Assembly: GCA_956465555.1 (NCBI GenBank)
Contig: OY101116.1
Span: 806,001-870,000, forward strand
Source of the DNA: Nitzschia sp. pyKryTriq1
Lineage: Eukaryota > Bacillariophyta > Bacillariophyceae > Bacillariales > Bacillariaceae
DNA: 64,000 bases
Direction of reading: 5' to 3'
In this document: positions 1 through 11,371 of the stretch, piece by piece
How positions within the stretch are numbered: position 1 is the stretch's first letter
Layout of the letters: each line of letters opens with the position of its first letter
Notes under the pieces: generated by a model
The model's input: the letters and a program-made list of their open reading frames with translations, nothing else
Database searches by the model: none
Told to the model about the DNA's origin: nothing
Made by a program: the position numbers and the translations under genes

Positions 1-793
1 TGTTGGTAGCAAGTTTGAAAGCCTGTAGTTTCTCCTGTTCTTGCTTTGACTCCTCGACGAGGCGATCACCTTCTTGCTTCTTCTGTTCGAGGATTGAGTC
101 AAGACCTTCCGTTGCGAGACGAAGCTGGGTGGCATTGGTAGCTTCAATCGTGGTTCGCTGCAACTCGATGAGCTCGTCTACCTCCTTTGCGGTCGCTTTC
201 ATAGTGGCAGTGACCTCTTTCAGTTTCTCACTGCGTCGCTGGATGATGTCTTTGTAGCTTTCAGTGGCGGAGCAAGACTCGTTGGAACCCCCACGTTCCG
301 CGTCAGGTGCACCGTCGCTTCCACGAACACGAGCACCTGATGATGGTGGCGGGGAAACTACTGCCGCCATGCCGCGGATCCCAGACGACACGACTAGGTC
401 GGCATGCAGGGTGTTTCCGAGTCCACGGATGAAGGTCGAATGGACGTTGACATTGTCGAGCTGATCATTGGCGCCGCGACTGAGATTCGTCATTTCCGAG
501 TACGAATACGACAAGTCTTGACGAAGCTGGCGTTCCACCATCTCTTCTTTCTTGCTTTCACCGTCAATGACATTGATAGATTCCTCGATTTCATGGACCT
601 CGCCTCCAATGACTCGAATGATGTCCTCGTTGACAACCACGGAAGAACCAAAGTCCAACAAGTCGACGAATGGTTCGACCGAAGAAGAAGCAGGTTCACG
701 GATTTGCTGGCCAGTCGCAACGCGCGACGAAGCCCCGGTGGAGGTTCCAGAGGCCTTGCCGTTCGAGGCGTTCCATCCACGTAGAGGAGTCAT
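1..793 (-). CDS. Coiled-coil protein of unknown function, N-terminal part (runs off the left edge)
   Basis: An uninterrupted minus-strand frame opens with ATG at 793-791 (MTPLRGWNASNGKASG) and stays open to the window edge, giving about 264 residues without a stop. Residues 1-40 are Ser/Thr/Gly-rich. A mixed region with many acidic and hydrophobic residues follows (around DLLDFGSSVVVNEDII, residues 45-60). A second low-complexity stretch lies at about 140-170. From about residue 180 onward the sequence is a heptad-like, Glu/Lys/Gln-rich coiled coil (for example KLKEVTATMKATAKEVDEL). I do not recognise the family. The ORFs on the plus strand here are Ser/Arg-rich shadows of the coiled coil. 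The ATG is the first in the open stretch; an upstream exon cannot be excluded. Confidence is fair that it is coding, low on function. Confidence 0.7.
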   Translation of the reverse strand, partial: MTPLRGWNASNGKASGTSTGASSRVATGQQIREPASSSVEPFVDLLDFGSSVVVNEDIIRVIGGEVHEIEESINVIDGESKKEEMVERQLRQDLSYSYSEMTNLSRGANDQLDNVNVHSTFIRGLGNTLHADLVVSSGIRGMAAVVSPPPSSGARVRGSDGAPDAERGGSNESCSATESYKDIIQRRSEKLKEVTATMKATAKEVDELIELQRTTIEATNATQLRLATEGLDSILEQKKQEGDRLVEESKQEQEKLQAFKLATN

Positions 794-1565
794 GGTTGTA
801 AGCGTTTCAAGAGAGACTCTCTGTCAGAAGTCACAAGGAGATTGTCGTGGGCTGATGAAGAGGATGCACTTCGAACTGCTTGCTCTGCTGAAAAGGAATG
901 ATGATAATGAACAATGTTCAAATGTTTCGACAAAGACTGAAGAACGTGAAAAACCTCTCCAGTATAGAATTAGAATGTAGAAAGCCATCGAGGATGGTGG
1001 ATGATGGATCGATGGATCACGCACCGATTTCAGTCCAGTCCCAGAAGCGATGAACGAAGAAAGACAATTGATAACGGTTCAATAACGCTCAAAGTAGGCA
1101 GGTCTTGGAGGGAAATTTTGCAGCTTTTTCCCGCCCTTTCAGATCGGGCAGGTCGACTACATACCGGTACATTCCGGTACCAGTACAGTACTCGTAGATC
1201 CGCGCCTGCATCCATCCACATACATTCCATCCTCCTCCATCCTTTCAACCAACGCCCGCCATGTTACCGGGAAGAGGCGTTCCTTCATTCAAAACAGCTC
1301 TGAGTCGTGCGTTGTCTTAATTCTTGTGAATCTATCGGCAGGCAGATTTGAACAACAACTCGTATACCGGTATATTAGTTTGTTTCGTCGTCCGCTGGAC
1401 CATCCAAATTATCGATAATGCGTTCAGAGTAAACAATAGTCTTGATCTCTAGGAGTGTGTATCGTAGTGGCAAACATCGTTCTTCGTTCTAGAATAGCAA
1501 AATTAATCACCATTCTACAAACGATTTTGCTCCTCATGTCCCCTGTCCCATGCGACAAACTGTCT
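794..1565. other. Intergenic, no gene seen
   Basis: This is the spacer between the start of the left-edge gene and the stop of the next minus-strand gene. It holds a small cluster of GTAC-type palindromes at about 1161-1193. I see no supportable ORF or RNA gene. Confidence 0.5.
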
Positions 1566-3222
1566 TCAGATTTCCAGCCGTAGAAAGCGCTTCTTCCCTC
1601 GTGTCACATATTTAGGCGAGTGTTCCGATTCAACACCTTGAAGCCAAACATCCTCCGAAGAAAACTGTTGCGATCCACTTCGGTGGTGATGATGGTTCGG
1701 AGGGTGGGAGGCATCAGGCTTGTCGTGACCAGTGGGGTGGAGTTCGATGCTTGGTCCCTCTTCCTCGTCAACAGCAAGCAGTGGTGCATTATTCCAATCT
1801 TTGACATTGCAGCACCATTCCTTGCCATCTTTGGGTGGTTGATGTGGGCAGCAAGCTAGAGCCGCCACTCGTTCTCGGGTCTTGAAGCAATTCAGCTGGG
1901 ACAATGCATACGAGACATTATTTCGACGGCTTCTGGATCCAATTTTGTTGAGGGCTTGATGGCTGAGGGAAACAATTGATGATTGCGACGACTCCTCTTC
2001 GGACGTCGGATAGCGAGGAGATATTGGTTTCTTCGCCTTGGATAAAATAGTTGCAATTAAATCCTCCACCAGATTACCTTGGAACTGTGGCCCCGTGACG
2101 CTGGATGTGTTGGATCCGAGCGCCGAAACAGCATCGTCGTTAAATAACGGTTCTCTCGTATGGACCATCGTGTCAAATGGTGGTGAGAACGTCAAGAATT
2201 GTGTAGCGTGGTGGTGAGAAAGCACACCATGCGGCGAGTATATCCTCTTCTGTGCCACATTGCTGAGTACCAGTGGACTCCCTTCTGGTTTCGGTTCGGA
2301 GATCCTACGACCCAATTTGTCCTCTTCATCGGTGTTGATGATTTGGATATTGGCGAGATGACGGATGGCGCTGTTGGCAAATGAGATCCTGGTATGAACG
2401 AAGCGAAGCAAACAAAGTGAGAATCAGGACGATGATTCATCTGTAGCGATAGACGAGGCGAGGAGACGACCTCGAAACCTCTCTAGTGACTACTCACGCG
2501 ACCTTTGCCGTCATCGACCATGGCTTGGCAACCAAGATTTCGTGCGGCTGGATATCGTACTTGGCCATCCGCAAGATATGAATGAGCTGCGTGAAACTGT
2601 TTCCTCGCATTTGAAATATCCCATCGTATGCAGTTTTCCACTGCTCCGGAATTCCACGTTGTACCGCTTGGACAACATCTCGAACAGAGTCCACAGCTCG
2701 ATCGATCCAGACTTGCATTATCTCATAAGTATTTCTGGAGGCATCCATCAACAGCACGTTCACAGGGATGCGATTGTGAGTTTGCATTTCCAGAGTGTCA
2801 AGGTCAAGAGTGTCCTCTTTGTGCCTTTCATTGATGAACTCTACAGATTCGTCCCTACTAGCCATAATGGACGCGCTTCTCGAGACGCCGATGGAGGACG
2901 GCGACGCTGGAAACGTTTTGGCGTTGGAGGACGGCGGCGGCGGTCTGGATACGACGTACGCCTGGCGCCAGGCACCGCTTGCTGGAACTTGTTGCGAGTA
3001 AATCATCCTTGGCACCGAGACACTATTTCCGCTTGCCCCATTCGCATAGGACCCACTCAGATCCGATAGGTCGCGAGTTAGGGGCTCCGGTGTCAAGTAA
3101 ACACTACGGGGAGCGTTATCCGGGAGGACAACATTACTGTTGTTGTCGTTTTCATCCGCGTTCCTCCCCGGTTGGGGAAGGGAAGATCGATGAGGGTCCA
3201 TTGTTTCAGTTTGTGGCGGCAT
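1566..3222 (-). CDS. Unknown two-exon protein, 515 aa, with a compact central domain
   Basis: Exon 1 is 3222-2498 and exon 2 is 2388-1566; the 109-nt intron starts GTGAGT and ends ACCAG. The join keeps frame (phase 2) and reads through to TGA at 1568-1566. Residues 1-130 are polar and look disordered. Residues about 130-255 form a denser block containing RIPVNVLLMDASRNTYEIMQ and YDGIFQMRGNSFTQLIHILR, then KYDIQPHEILVAKPW. This looks like a folded domain with mixed strands and helices, but I cannot place it in a family. The C-terminal half is polar, with a CCPHQPPKD patch and a short His run (NHHHH) near the end. The nearest neighbours on both sides also lie on the minus strand. Function is unknown. 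Confidence 0.72.
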
Positions 3223-4183
3223 TATGACTGATCGTGAAGAAGGAATGAATATAAATAGGGTTCAACAGAAGGGTTTGAACAACAAGGTGTCGGTGGTAAT
3301 TTTTTGTACGAAACTTGTAAAGTATGAGTACGAGTACAAGTACAGGAAGGCAGAGCGTTATCGATGTCTCTTGCAGAGACGATGGCGAGGAATCAAACAA
3401 CATGTGTTTGCTGCATGCGAGTATCGAGAAACAGTGGACTAAAACATCATGCGAAAAATCTGGCCGGCTTTGCGCGCTTCAAGCTTCCGAATCACAACTT
3501 GTGCTCTAAGTAAATCTGATTTGTATGGGCGCCAAGACGATTTTTCGTAGAATAGTACAGGGGAATTTTAACCGACGGCGGTTGAAATACATGGATGAAC
3601 GGAAAAAAGTGCCATCGGGCCCAACTCTCTTATTTTCGTCAGACGGTGTATTCGATCTGAGACGTCTGGCTCTATCATCGTCCGTTGTTAAAAATTTCGA
3701 GAGAGGTCGCGCTCCCAGCTATGTGTAAATAGCCCTTTGGAACAAAGAAGTGTTCGCTATGGCGTCGACTATTGCCCAGCATGATGGGACAACTACTACT
3801 AACGGTACTTGTACCACCGTACGAAATGTTCTTTGAAAAAGATATTCCTACTCTCTCTCTCTCTCTCTCTTGCTACTCTAGAGTAGTGATGATGATGATG
3901 ATGATAATGTGGTGATATCTTTCGGCTTAGATCTACTGTTCTAACTTTTCGTAGAAGACCAGCTACTTTAGTCTATATAGAGGTATAGGCAGTGAGTTCT
4001 ACTCACTCTAGAGTAGATAGTACGCTGACTCGACCTACTAAAAGAAGTTGAGAATAGAGTATCATGTTATGTTTAGATTCCGCTGACACTATACCATGTG
4101 GCAGATAAACTTCCAAAACACCCAATCTTAAGTTCGCCACTCTCCCCCAGAACAGATCATTTCCTGGACTATTATCCATGGAT
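3223..4183. other. Intergenic with simple repeats
   Basis: No supportable gene. It contains a (CT)n run at about 3850-3870, a (GAT)n run at about 3887-3906, and scattered TCTAGAGTAG-like short motifs. Short ORFs here lack coding character. Confidence 0.5.
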
Positions 4184-5269
4184 TCATTCCGGCAGCCGAA
4201 TACGAGGGTGCCTCTTCTTTAACGACGCTGCGTAGCTCCTCTCTATGCTGAGATCGATATCGTCTGCATTCGCAGAATATTGTTCGTGCACGTGCGTTTT
4301 GAGATCCCGTTCGATTTCTGCTTCTGCCAACAAGACATCCGACAGTCCACGAGAAGAACGTTTCTCCTCTTCCTCTTTAGGTAGAATAGGTATTTGTCCC
4401 ATTGCGCCCGTCATGAGGATGATACGCCCTAGGCTTGAAAACGTCATGAAAATGTGCGTCATTACGAAAAGTGTAGTCAGAAACAATGCAATCACAACCC
4501 AGCTCCTCAAGTTGTACCACCAAAACAGCACTACAAACGATGATGGGAACGAGTGTGAGGTTCTCCAAGAAGAAGAAAAAGGCAGTCACTTCAGTAGCAA
4601 CTTCTCGTATAGGCACTGTAACGGACGGTACGTACCAAGCCAAGCCACAAATAGATAGAGCGATAGGACAGTCAACCGGCTTGGTAGCTGAGCAGCGTAC
4701 AAGCCGATGTGGCTTCGTAAAACAATGGCTGCATTCTCTTCACTCAAGCTTCGGAAGAGTACTAAGGCTGCATAGTTTGCCACAATCCCCGCTAATGTAA
4801 AAAGCTGCGAAAGGATGAGAACAATTCCAGTCGAGTATCCCAATCGATCGAAGCCAGGTCCATTGGTGAGAGCCAAGCGTATCGAAGTAGTGATGTTCGA
4901 GGGAGAAAAGTACGTGCCAACCTCGGCGCTCAGAAGCAATGATAAAACGACCAATGTGGTAGCAAAGCGAGCCGTCACAAGCTCTATAATCTGTTTCCCG
5001 TCCTTCTTTGAATAAATGAGATGGTGCCGCCAAATGCTCTTGAGATCCACGGGAAAGAAAAGGTCGGAAGTAGCTAGAAGGTTCCATGCTTGTCGTAGTC
5101 GCCACAGCTCGCTGCGCTTTTTGGTCAAGATCTCTTCTGGAACAACAACAAGGGTGGGTTCCGAATTGGAGCGTGCGCCCATCGAGGCCTCCACTGCCAT
5201 TCTCTTTGATGATTCTTGTTGTTCTTGGCTTACTTGCAGCAGTTGTATTCGTTCACTTCTCCAAGTCAT
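4184..5269 (-). CDS. Multi-pass membrane protein of unknown function, 326 aa
   Basis: Exon 1 is 5269-4636 and exon 2 is 4530-4184, with a 105-nt intron (donor GTACGT, acceptor TTTGTAG). The phase-1 join restores one frame and places a hydrophobic stretch across the junction (SLYLFVAWL then VLFWWYNL). The first 60 residues are hydrophilic and probably cytosolic. About four membrane segments follow: FATTLVVLSLLLSAEV, a long one from GIVLILSQLFTLAGIVANYA, the junction segment, and WVVIALFLTTLFVMTHIFM. The tail is charged (EEEEKRSS) and helical. A predicted loop between segments carries NITT, a possible N-glycosylation site. I do not recognise the family; no catalytic or transport motif is visible. 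Confidence 0.72.
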
Positions 5270-5992
5270 TGGCTAATAATGTATCAGCCACACACAAAAT
5301 GTATGATGTTCGTGCAAGGTTTCCCGTGTTGTCGACCAACGCACGCGTCGCATTGTTTGTGCGGCAGCAGTTAATGGTACCAGTACAGTACCAGGTACAA
5401 AGAACAAGTATTTACTTGTACAGTACCAGGTACTGGAACCAGGCAGGTCCTTAACCATCGTTTTGGGCTTCGCCGTCATGCATTTTCATCATGTTCTATT
5501 TTTTAGCTCGTAAGAAAAATCTTCAGTCATGCATGATGTTATGTGGTGTCATACCGGTAACAATAATATCATCATCCAAGTGACGAAAAGGAGTGTCATC
5601 ATGCCTGTCCATAATGTGCCCTTCCTATTTTGCTAAGAAAAGTAGACAAGTAGCGAATCGAAGAATCCATCAATCCGTCGTGCTAGTAGACTACTAGTAT
5701 GAATTACACAGACAGAGAGAGAGAGAGAGAGATGAAGCCACCGCGAAAATCACAAACTATTTGCGTTCGGCAAAATGGTTTTCTAATTGTCTAGCTGGTA
5801 GTCAGATAAGCAGTGATCCTACCCCTGCCTCTACTTTAATCGATCTGAAGGGGTACTTTGGTGTCGCCTGTAAGGGTCGTTCGACAGATAGAGAAGGGAA
5901 TACTTGCGCTCCTAAAATTACGAAATTGCCGGTTTAGGCTACTGATAGTGGAGAGATTTTAGATCCGCGAAGGCACTTTAGACTGCTTTCAC
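5270..5992. other. Intergenic with GTAC cluster and GA repeat
   Basis: This is the spacer between two minus-strand genes. GTAC/GGTACC-type palindromes cluster at about 5374-5446, and a (GA)n run lies at about 5711-5732. No supportable gene. Confidence 0.5.
5374..5446. repeat. GTAC palindrome cluster
   Basis: Repeated short palindromes of the GGTACC / CAGTACCAGGTAC kind lie just upstream of the membrane-protein gene. The same vocabulary recurs in many intergenic gaps of this window. Confidence 0.65.
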
Positions 5993-8900
5993 CTAAAAAC
6001 TCTTTCTTTTTGCATATGAGGGCTCGATGTTGTAGCCCCTGTTTGTAGCAGGCTTTTGGTCTTCATCAAATGATCGTTTCCTCCTATCATGTTCCGGTAT
6101 ATCGCCTGGCTCTGCACCAAAAGGATCGGGATCTTCTTTGATAGTACCGAACGGCTTAATCGCCTCACTTGAAATGCTTCCTCCTCGCTTGTTGACGTAC
6201 AAAGCCGAGTCGCTAACCCTTTTTTGCCGCGGTCCGTCGTATCCAACAGGCTCCCCAAACTGGTCCAAGCTATGGCGTTGCCTCTTTGCGGTTCTTTCGA
6301 AAGGCTGCCCGGAACGGCCGTCCGAAAAATCCGGGCCACTTGGTCGCGCACTTTCGAAACCTCGATCCCCGGGGCGGTCGGACATCTTCATGTCACGTTG
6401 TGAAGGTCGCCGGTCATTCATATCATGGTCTCTCGAGAATCCTCGCCCTTGATCAATATCACGAGGAGAGTGTTTTTCCTCGCCATAGTACGAATCTCGA
6501 TGTGAGGGTCTCTGGAAGCTCCGACGGTCTTCTCCGCGTTCATCGTAACGATCTCTCTCGTACTGGCTGGACCGACGATCCCTTTCGTAGCTCCCGCCAC
6601 CATCCCAATCTCGGTGTCCACCTCGTCTATCGGTCATGTCTGGTTGACGGCCTCTTCGGTCGTGATCACCGTATGCATTGCTCGTATGGCTAGCCCTATC
6701 GGGGTCGTGATGGTCACCAAAGCCCCTTGAATTGGGCTCGCGTTCTCTACCATAGGCGTATCCTCGCGGCGCATCGTCATTGTATTGACCCCGGCGTTCA
6801 GGGCCCCGCCGATTTTCAAAGTCTTGTTCAGGGGCATTCCTGACTGCATACGACCCCCGCTTCTCTGCTTGTTGCCAGCTTCCTCGCGGTCCTCGATCGT
6901 CGCCCGGATAAGGAGAACGGCGACTTTCCCGCCGTTCCTGTTGGTAAGAATCCGAGTGCCTTGGCGCTGCCTCCTGCCTTGGCTCAATACTGTCTTCGTG
7001 TTTGTAAGCAGGCAGTGGCGGCTCGTCATCTCCTCCTTCACGAATGAACGTCCCTGGCGGACCCTCGCCAGGTTTCGCAGGCCGAAATCGCGGGCGCACC
7101 CTCTGTGGAACATCAGGAAATTTGTTTGCAGTAGTCTCTTCATCTTTGAACTTGGTGTAACCAGCCGTGTCGAAGCTAATCTTTCCTCCGTTTTTCTTCA
7201 CCTCTTCAATCAGTTCTGCCTTGTTGATATGAATGCGACCTTTATTTGGTTGTGGCATCTCTGAGATGTTCATGTATTTGAGCATGGCTTTAACCCGCAG
7301 TCTCATACCGTCATCGTTCATCCGCGCTCCTCTGGATCTTGTCTTGCCGTATCCGGTGACGATCGAGATGCTTTGCACGGCCTCGAGTTTCGATGTATTC
7401 ACAAGGTAGGGTACCAAGCACTCTTCGAACCACCATCCGAGGGCGATTTCTCCTCCACCCAAAGAAAGGAAATGTAGATCCAACTCAAGCCACTGCGTTC
7501 CAAGCCTCGATACACGAGCATAGAAACCCTTTTCAACACCTGACAAAAAGGGCAAGAGTTAGTAACGATCCGACAGTACGTGGGCTCTTGATCCAGAAAC
7601 TGCATCTCTGCTTACCTTCTTTGAACAGTCGCCGTCCCAACTCAATTTGCGAACAGACTGCATCAAGCACGGCATTGTATGTAACGACGTCTCTGCCTAC
7701 TCCCACCTCCTCCATCTCTTGGAATAGTTCGTAGCCCTTTTCCCATAGACTACAACGAGCACATGCACTAATGGCACTATTGTAGATGTGCACATTTGGA
7801 GCCACACCTTCAATTTTCATCCTTTCCATAAGCTGGAAAGCGATGTCCGCCCGACAACTCTTTTCCATGCAAGACATCGCTGCACCGAAGATGATGACAT
7901 TCTTCTTGATACCCATCTCTGTCATTTCATCAAGGTATTCAAGGCATTGCCTGTATTGTAGTCCCTTCTCGCAGGCACTGATGGAACTTCCATAACTGAC
8001 GACAGTTACCGGCATGTTTTTGGATTTCATTTCGTCGAACAAATCCAAGGCGCGTTCCCACTGCAGACCTTTTTCGAGGGCTGTCATTGTAGCGTTGTAG
8101 GTTACAATGCTTGGCTTCCCTCCGGTAGCGTCAATCTCGCGGAAGAGCTCGAGTGCCTTGTGCCACATCTGCCCCTTGGACAAGGCGGAAATGGCAGCCG
8201 AGTAAGCTGAAAGTGATCAATAAAGGAAAACTTGGTGTGAGCGCAGCCCCTCATGTTCCATCCCAGATCTTTTCGGTACCACTTACCGATGACATTAGCA
8301 CCGTGGCCAGCGGCTTTCATTTCTTCCAGTACCTCCAGTGCTAACTTCCATTGTTGCCCTTTTTCCGCTGCGCTAATCAGGGCCGAGTAGGTGACTACGG
8401 TAGGTTGGACGCCTTCTCGCTTCATTTGCTCAAAAATTTCGAGGGCCTTGTGCGGTACCAGACCTTTTTCACAGGCGCTAATAGCAGCGTTGTAAGCAAT
8501 GGCAGTCTGGCCAGCGCCTTCTCGTTTCTACCAAGCAGAACATAACCAGTTGAGTAACCAATCATGAGGGAATCCCAAACACTCACTCACTCACTCACCC
8601 GCCCGCCCGCCCACATGATTGTTTCTTACCATTTGCTCAAGTAGATCTAGAGCTGTCCTCCATTGACCACACTTTTCGCAAGCCGATATTGCCGAAGAGA
8701 AGGTGACTTCATTCTTTGGCACTTGTTTTTCTTTCATTTCATCCAGAAGCTGCAATGCCTTGTGGTAGTCTCTGACTTTTTCGCAAACAGAGATCATGGA
8801 GTTGTAATGGAAGGTATTTTTTCGGATGCCTACGGAATCGATCCAGTCCCAGACAATGCTGGCTAGCCTCAAGTTCCGGCGACGGGCCAGATTGGAAATA

Positions 8901-9484
8901 ATCGCAGTCACCGCCTTTCCGGACTGAAAGACCGCCGTGTGCTCGTCACGTGCATCGTTGAGTTCACGAAAGACATCAATGTCGCGACGACAAAGTCGAT
9001 CCACAAGGGACTGAACGTCCAGCCCCATAATGATTTGTCCTCGGCCTCCACGGTCATCCCCCCGATCACTAAACGATCGACGGTCCAGGCCCCGCATGGG
9101 TCCGTCGCCTCCGCCGCCTCGTCCTCCACCGTGAAAGCTTCCGCGACCGCCGCTGTTGCTAGGCCTAAAATCCTCGCGACCGCTGTCTCGACGGAAAGAT
9201 GGAACGGGCCCATCGTTCCCGCCGCCGCTATACAATCGACTCTCGCTGGGACGTTCGCTGGGACGTTCGCTGGGACGTCGATGGTGGTTATGATGATGAT
9301 TATTTTGATCAAAGTCCCCGCTCAGACATTCGGTCTCGCGTTCCCGCTGGTCGGCTCTTTCACGGTATCCACGCTTGAAGTGGTCCAGTGGCTGTGGAGC
9401 GCGGTTGGGAGCCAACTCTCCTCCCGGCACAAAGTGCTGACCATGGTCCGGCGCACTTCGCCGATGGTCGTTGCCCATCATCAT
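5993..9484 (-). CDS. PPR-SMR protein with long disordered ends, 1077 aa
   Basis: Four exons: 9484-8630, 8527-8287, 8206-7616 and 7539-5993, with introns of 102, 80 and 76 nt; all joins keep frame and the total is exactly 1078 codons. The last intron has a clear TACTAAC branch site. Residues 1-150 are Arg/Gly-rich and polar. About ten 35-residue PPR repeats follow (about 180-565), such as TFHYNSMISVCEKVRDYHKA and VVTYNAVLDAVC. An SMR domain lies at about 584-655, with LDLHFLSLGGGEIAL and TGYGKTRSRG. The last 400 residues are Arg/Asp/Gly/Ser-rich. PPR arrays bind single-stranded RNA and SMR domains can be endonucleolytic; here the usual TGxGxHSxG motif reads TGYGKTRSRG, with Lys for His. No organelle presequence is evident, so the compartment is uncertain. 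The start is the first in-frame ATG after an upstream stop near 9565. Confidence 0.85.
9246..9284. repeat. Three tandem copies of a 12-bp unit in the PPR gene
   Basis: The unit GGGACGTTCGCT is repeated in tandem and encodes the peptide RPSERPSERPSE on the minus strand, inside the disordered N-terminal part of the PPR-SMR protein. Confidence 0.6.
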
Positions 9485-10916
9485 CCGGTCGTCGTCACTA
9501 TCATTTCGTCTTGGTGGTCCATCGGATCTTTCAAAAATAATAGAATAGGGATGTTGTCGATTTATTTAAAGAATGAGAGAACGGTATGAGTAACATATTT
9601 CGGTTGCTGAGTGAGGAGTGGCCGTCCTTGTATTGCGGGGTGAGCATACGAAACAGGGGGGGGGGGGGGAGAATCGCTCTTGTTGCTTGTACATGTACAT
9701 ATGTCATCTACTCGTAAAAATCAGAATCAAAATCCATGCAAAGTAATCCATTGTTGCGTGGAAATCCGAACGAAACAACGCAGATATTTTTTGTTTTTGT
9801 TGTCTGGCGACAGGTCCCAGTGTAGCTTATTGTTTTGGAGCATCAAGCATCAGGGGATTCATCCATCAATTCGTTCATTCATTCATCTCATTGTCGACGT
9901 CATCTCTTTATCATCTCACCTGCTCATCGGTTGTTGTGTTGCAAGGGGCGGAACCAAACCCACCGCTGCTAGTGTAGTGTAGTATAGTGTAGTGTAGTAT
10001 AGGGATACAAATAGAGTTGTTGCGTGCTCTCTAGAGTGCAATCGTGGAAGTTAGTTGGCAATGAGGAGGAGGAGTCATCTACTGTCCGACTTGAAACTTG
10101 AAAGGGTCGGTTCTGAGAAAGGAGCAAGAAGGGGGTGCGGTGGGGATGGTGGATGGTGGACGATGGTGCGGATACCGGCACGTACGGTACCTGGTACTCG
10201 TACTGGTACGCTCGTACTGTACATGCACGACAGGGCATACAGCATTGTAGGCGTGGAGCGAGCGAGAGACAAGGTAAGGCATGCGCGCACAAACGCGCGC
10301 AAAAACTACTCACCGATTACTAAAAGGTTCCAAGAGGAAAAGAGAAGGAAACCATGCGAGAGACGGATTGAAAACCGCCATAAAACTTTTCTTTTTACCC
10401 AGCGAGGTAAAAAGAGTCTATCATCGGAAGCGGAAGCAGACAATAGTAGATAGTTTTGTAAACGGCCATCATGGCTACAGCAGCAGGTGCACCGCCAAAA
10501 GGCGGAGTGCCCTATGCTGGTCGTACGAGTCGCGTAGACCGTGTGTATTGCAGGAGCGGCTAGTGCAGAACCAGATGGAACAGACCACCAAGCAAAGGAT
10601 GACACTACTATGACAAAAGGCAAAAACTAACGCCAGCCGTCCATTAGATTGCTTACGAAGAGTCACCACACACGCACGTTGTCAAAGAGAATTCTGAGAG
10701 TTGTCCAATCGAAACGATGGGTTCTTGAAGAGGAGGTCGTTGGGATATGCTCCTACAGTACAATAATTCAATAATAATCGTATGTGTTGTTATCGCTGCT
10801 TTCTTACACCACATATCTCGTGGCACCCTCCGTCCCCTGCCTCCCGCCTGCATCTTCTGCTGTTCCCGTATCTGTTCATTGCTACTTTCGTACAACTGTT
10901 GAATAACTTGGCAGAG

Positions 10917-10999
10917 GCCAGACGGATTACTTCAGGGGATATTTCTTGGGGACAATTTTCAAACGTAGACAGATAGCGCCTTTTCTCTTTTTCCCCATG
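10917..10999. repeat. 83-bp direct repeat, copy 1
   Basis: It starts GGCCAGACGGATTACTTCAG and matches 11079-11161 with only a few differences. Copy starts are 162 nt apart. The repeat does not resemble a known mobile-element end. Confidence 0.75.
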
Positions 11000-11078
11000 G
11001 GGTTTACCGTACCGGTACAGTACTACTTTATACAAGCGTGTTCTTCGTGACATCATGGGTCTCGAGTTAAAGAGACAC

Positions 11079-11161
11079 GGCCAGACGGATTACTTCAGGG
11101 GATATTTCTTTGGGACAATTTTCAAACGTAGACAGATACCGTCTTTTCCCTTTTTCCCCAT
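11079..11161. repeat. 83-bp direct repeat, copy 2
   Basis: Second copy of the 10917-10999 repeat, same orientation, ending about 210 nt before the start codon of the 310-aa membrane protein. It may therefore lie in that gene's upstream control region. Confidence 0.75.
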
Positions 11162-11371
11162 TTTAATTGTTTCAAATTTCCCCGCCCCCATGCATAAAAC
11201 ATGTGCCGGTTGGAGGGCTAACCAAACCGCGTGACGACGAAAGAAGCACGAAGCACGACCTAATAAAAAATTGCTAACTTTCAATAGTAGATCTATTATC
11301 TTCGTAGAGCACTCTCTCCATACGGCATACAGTATTCTCTGAACTATCATCACCCAGCATCTATACTTACA

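Larger units (their letters stand above)
9485..11370. other. Long intergenic region with several repeats
   Basis: About 1.9 kb without a convincing gene. It holds a G run at about 9656-9669, a GTAGT-type tandem at about 9971-10001, a GTAC cluster at about 10171-10222, and an 83-bp direct duplication (10917-10999 and 11079-11161). A 30-codon ORF at 10471-10563 on the plus strand starts MATAAGAPPKGGVPYAGRTS; it is too short to call. Confidence 0.45.
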
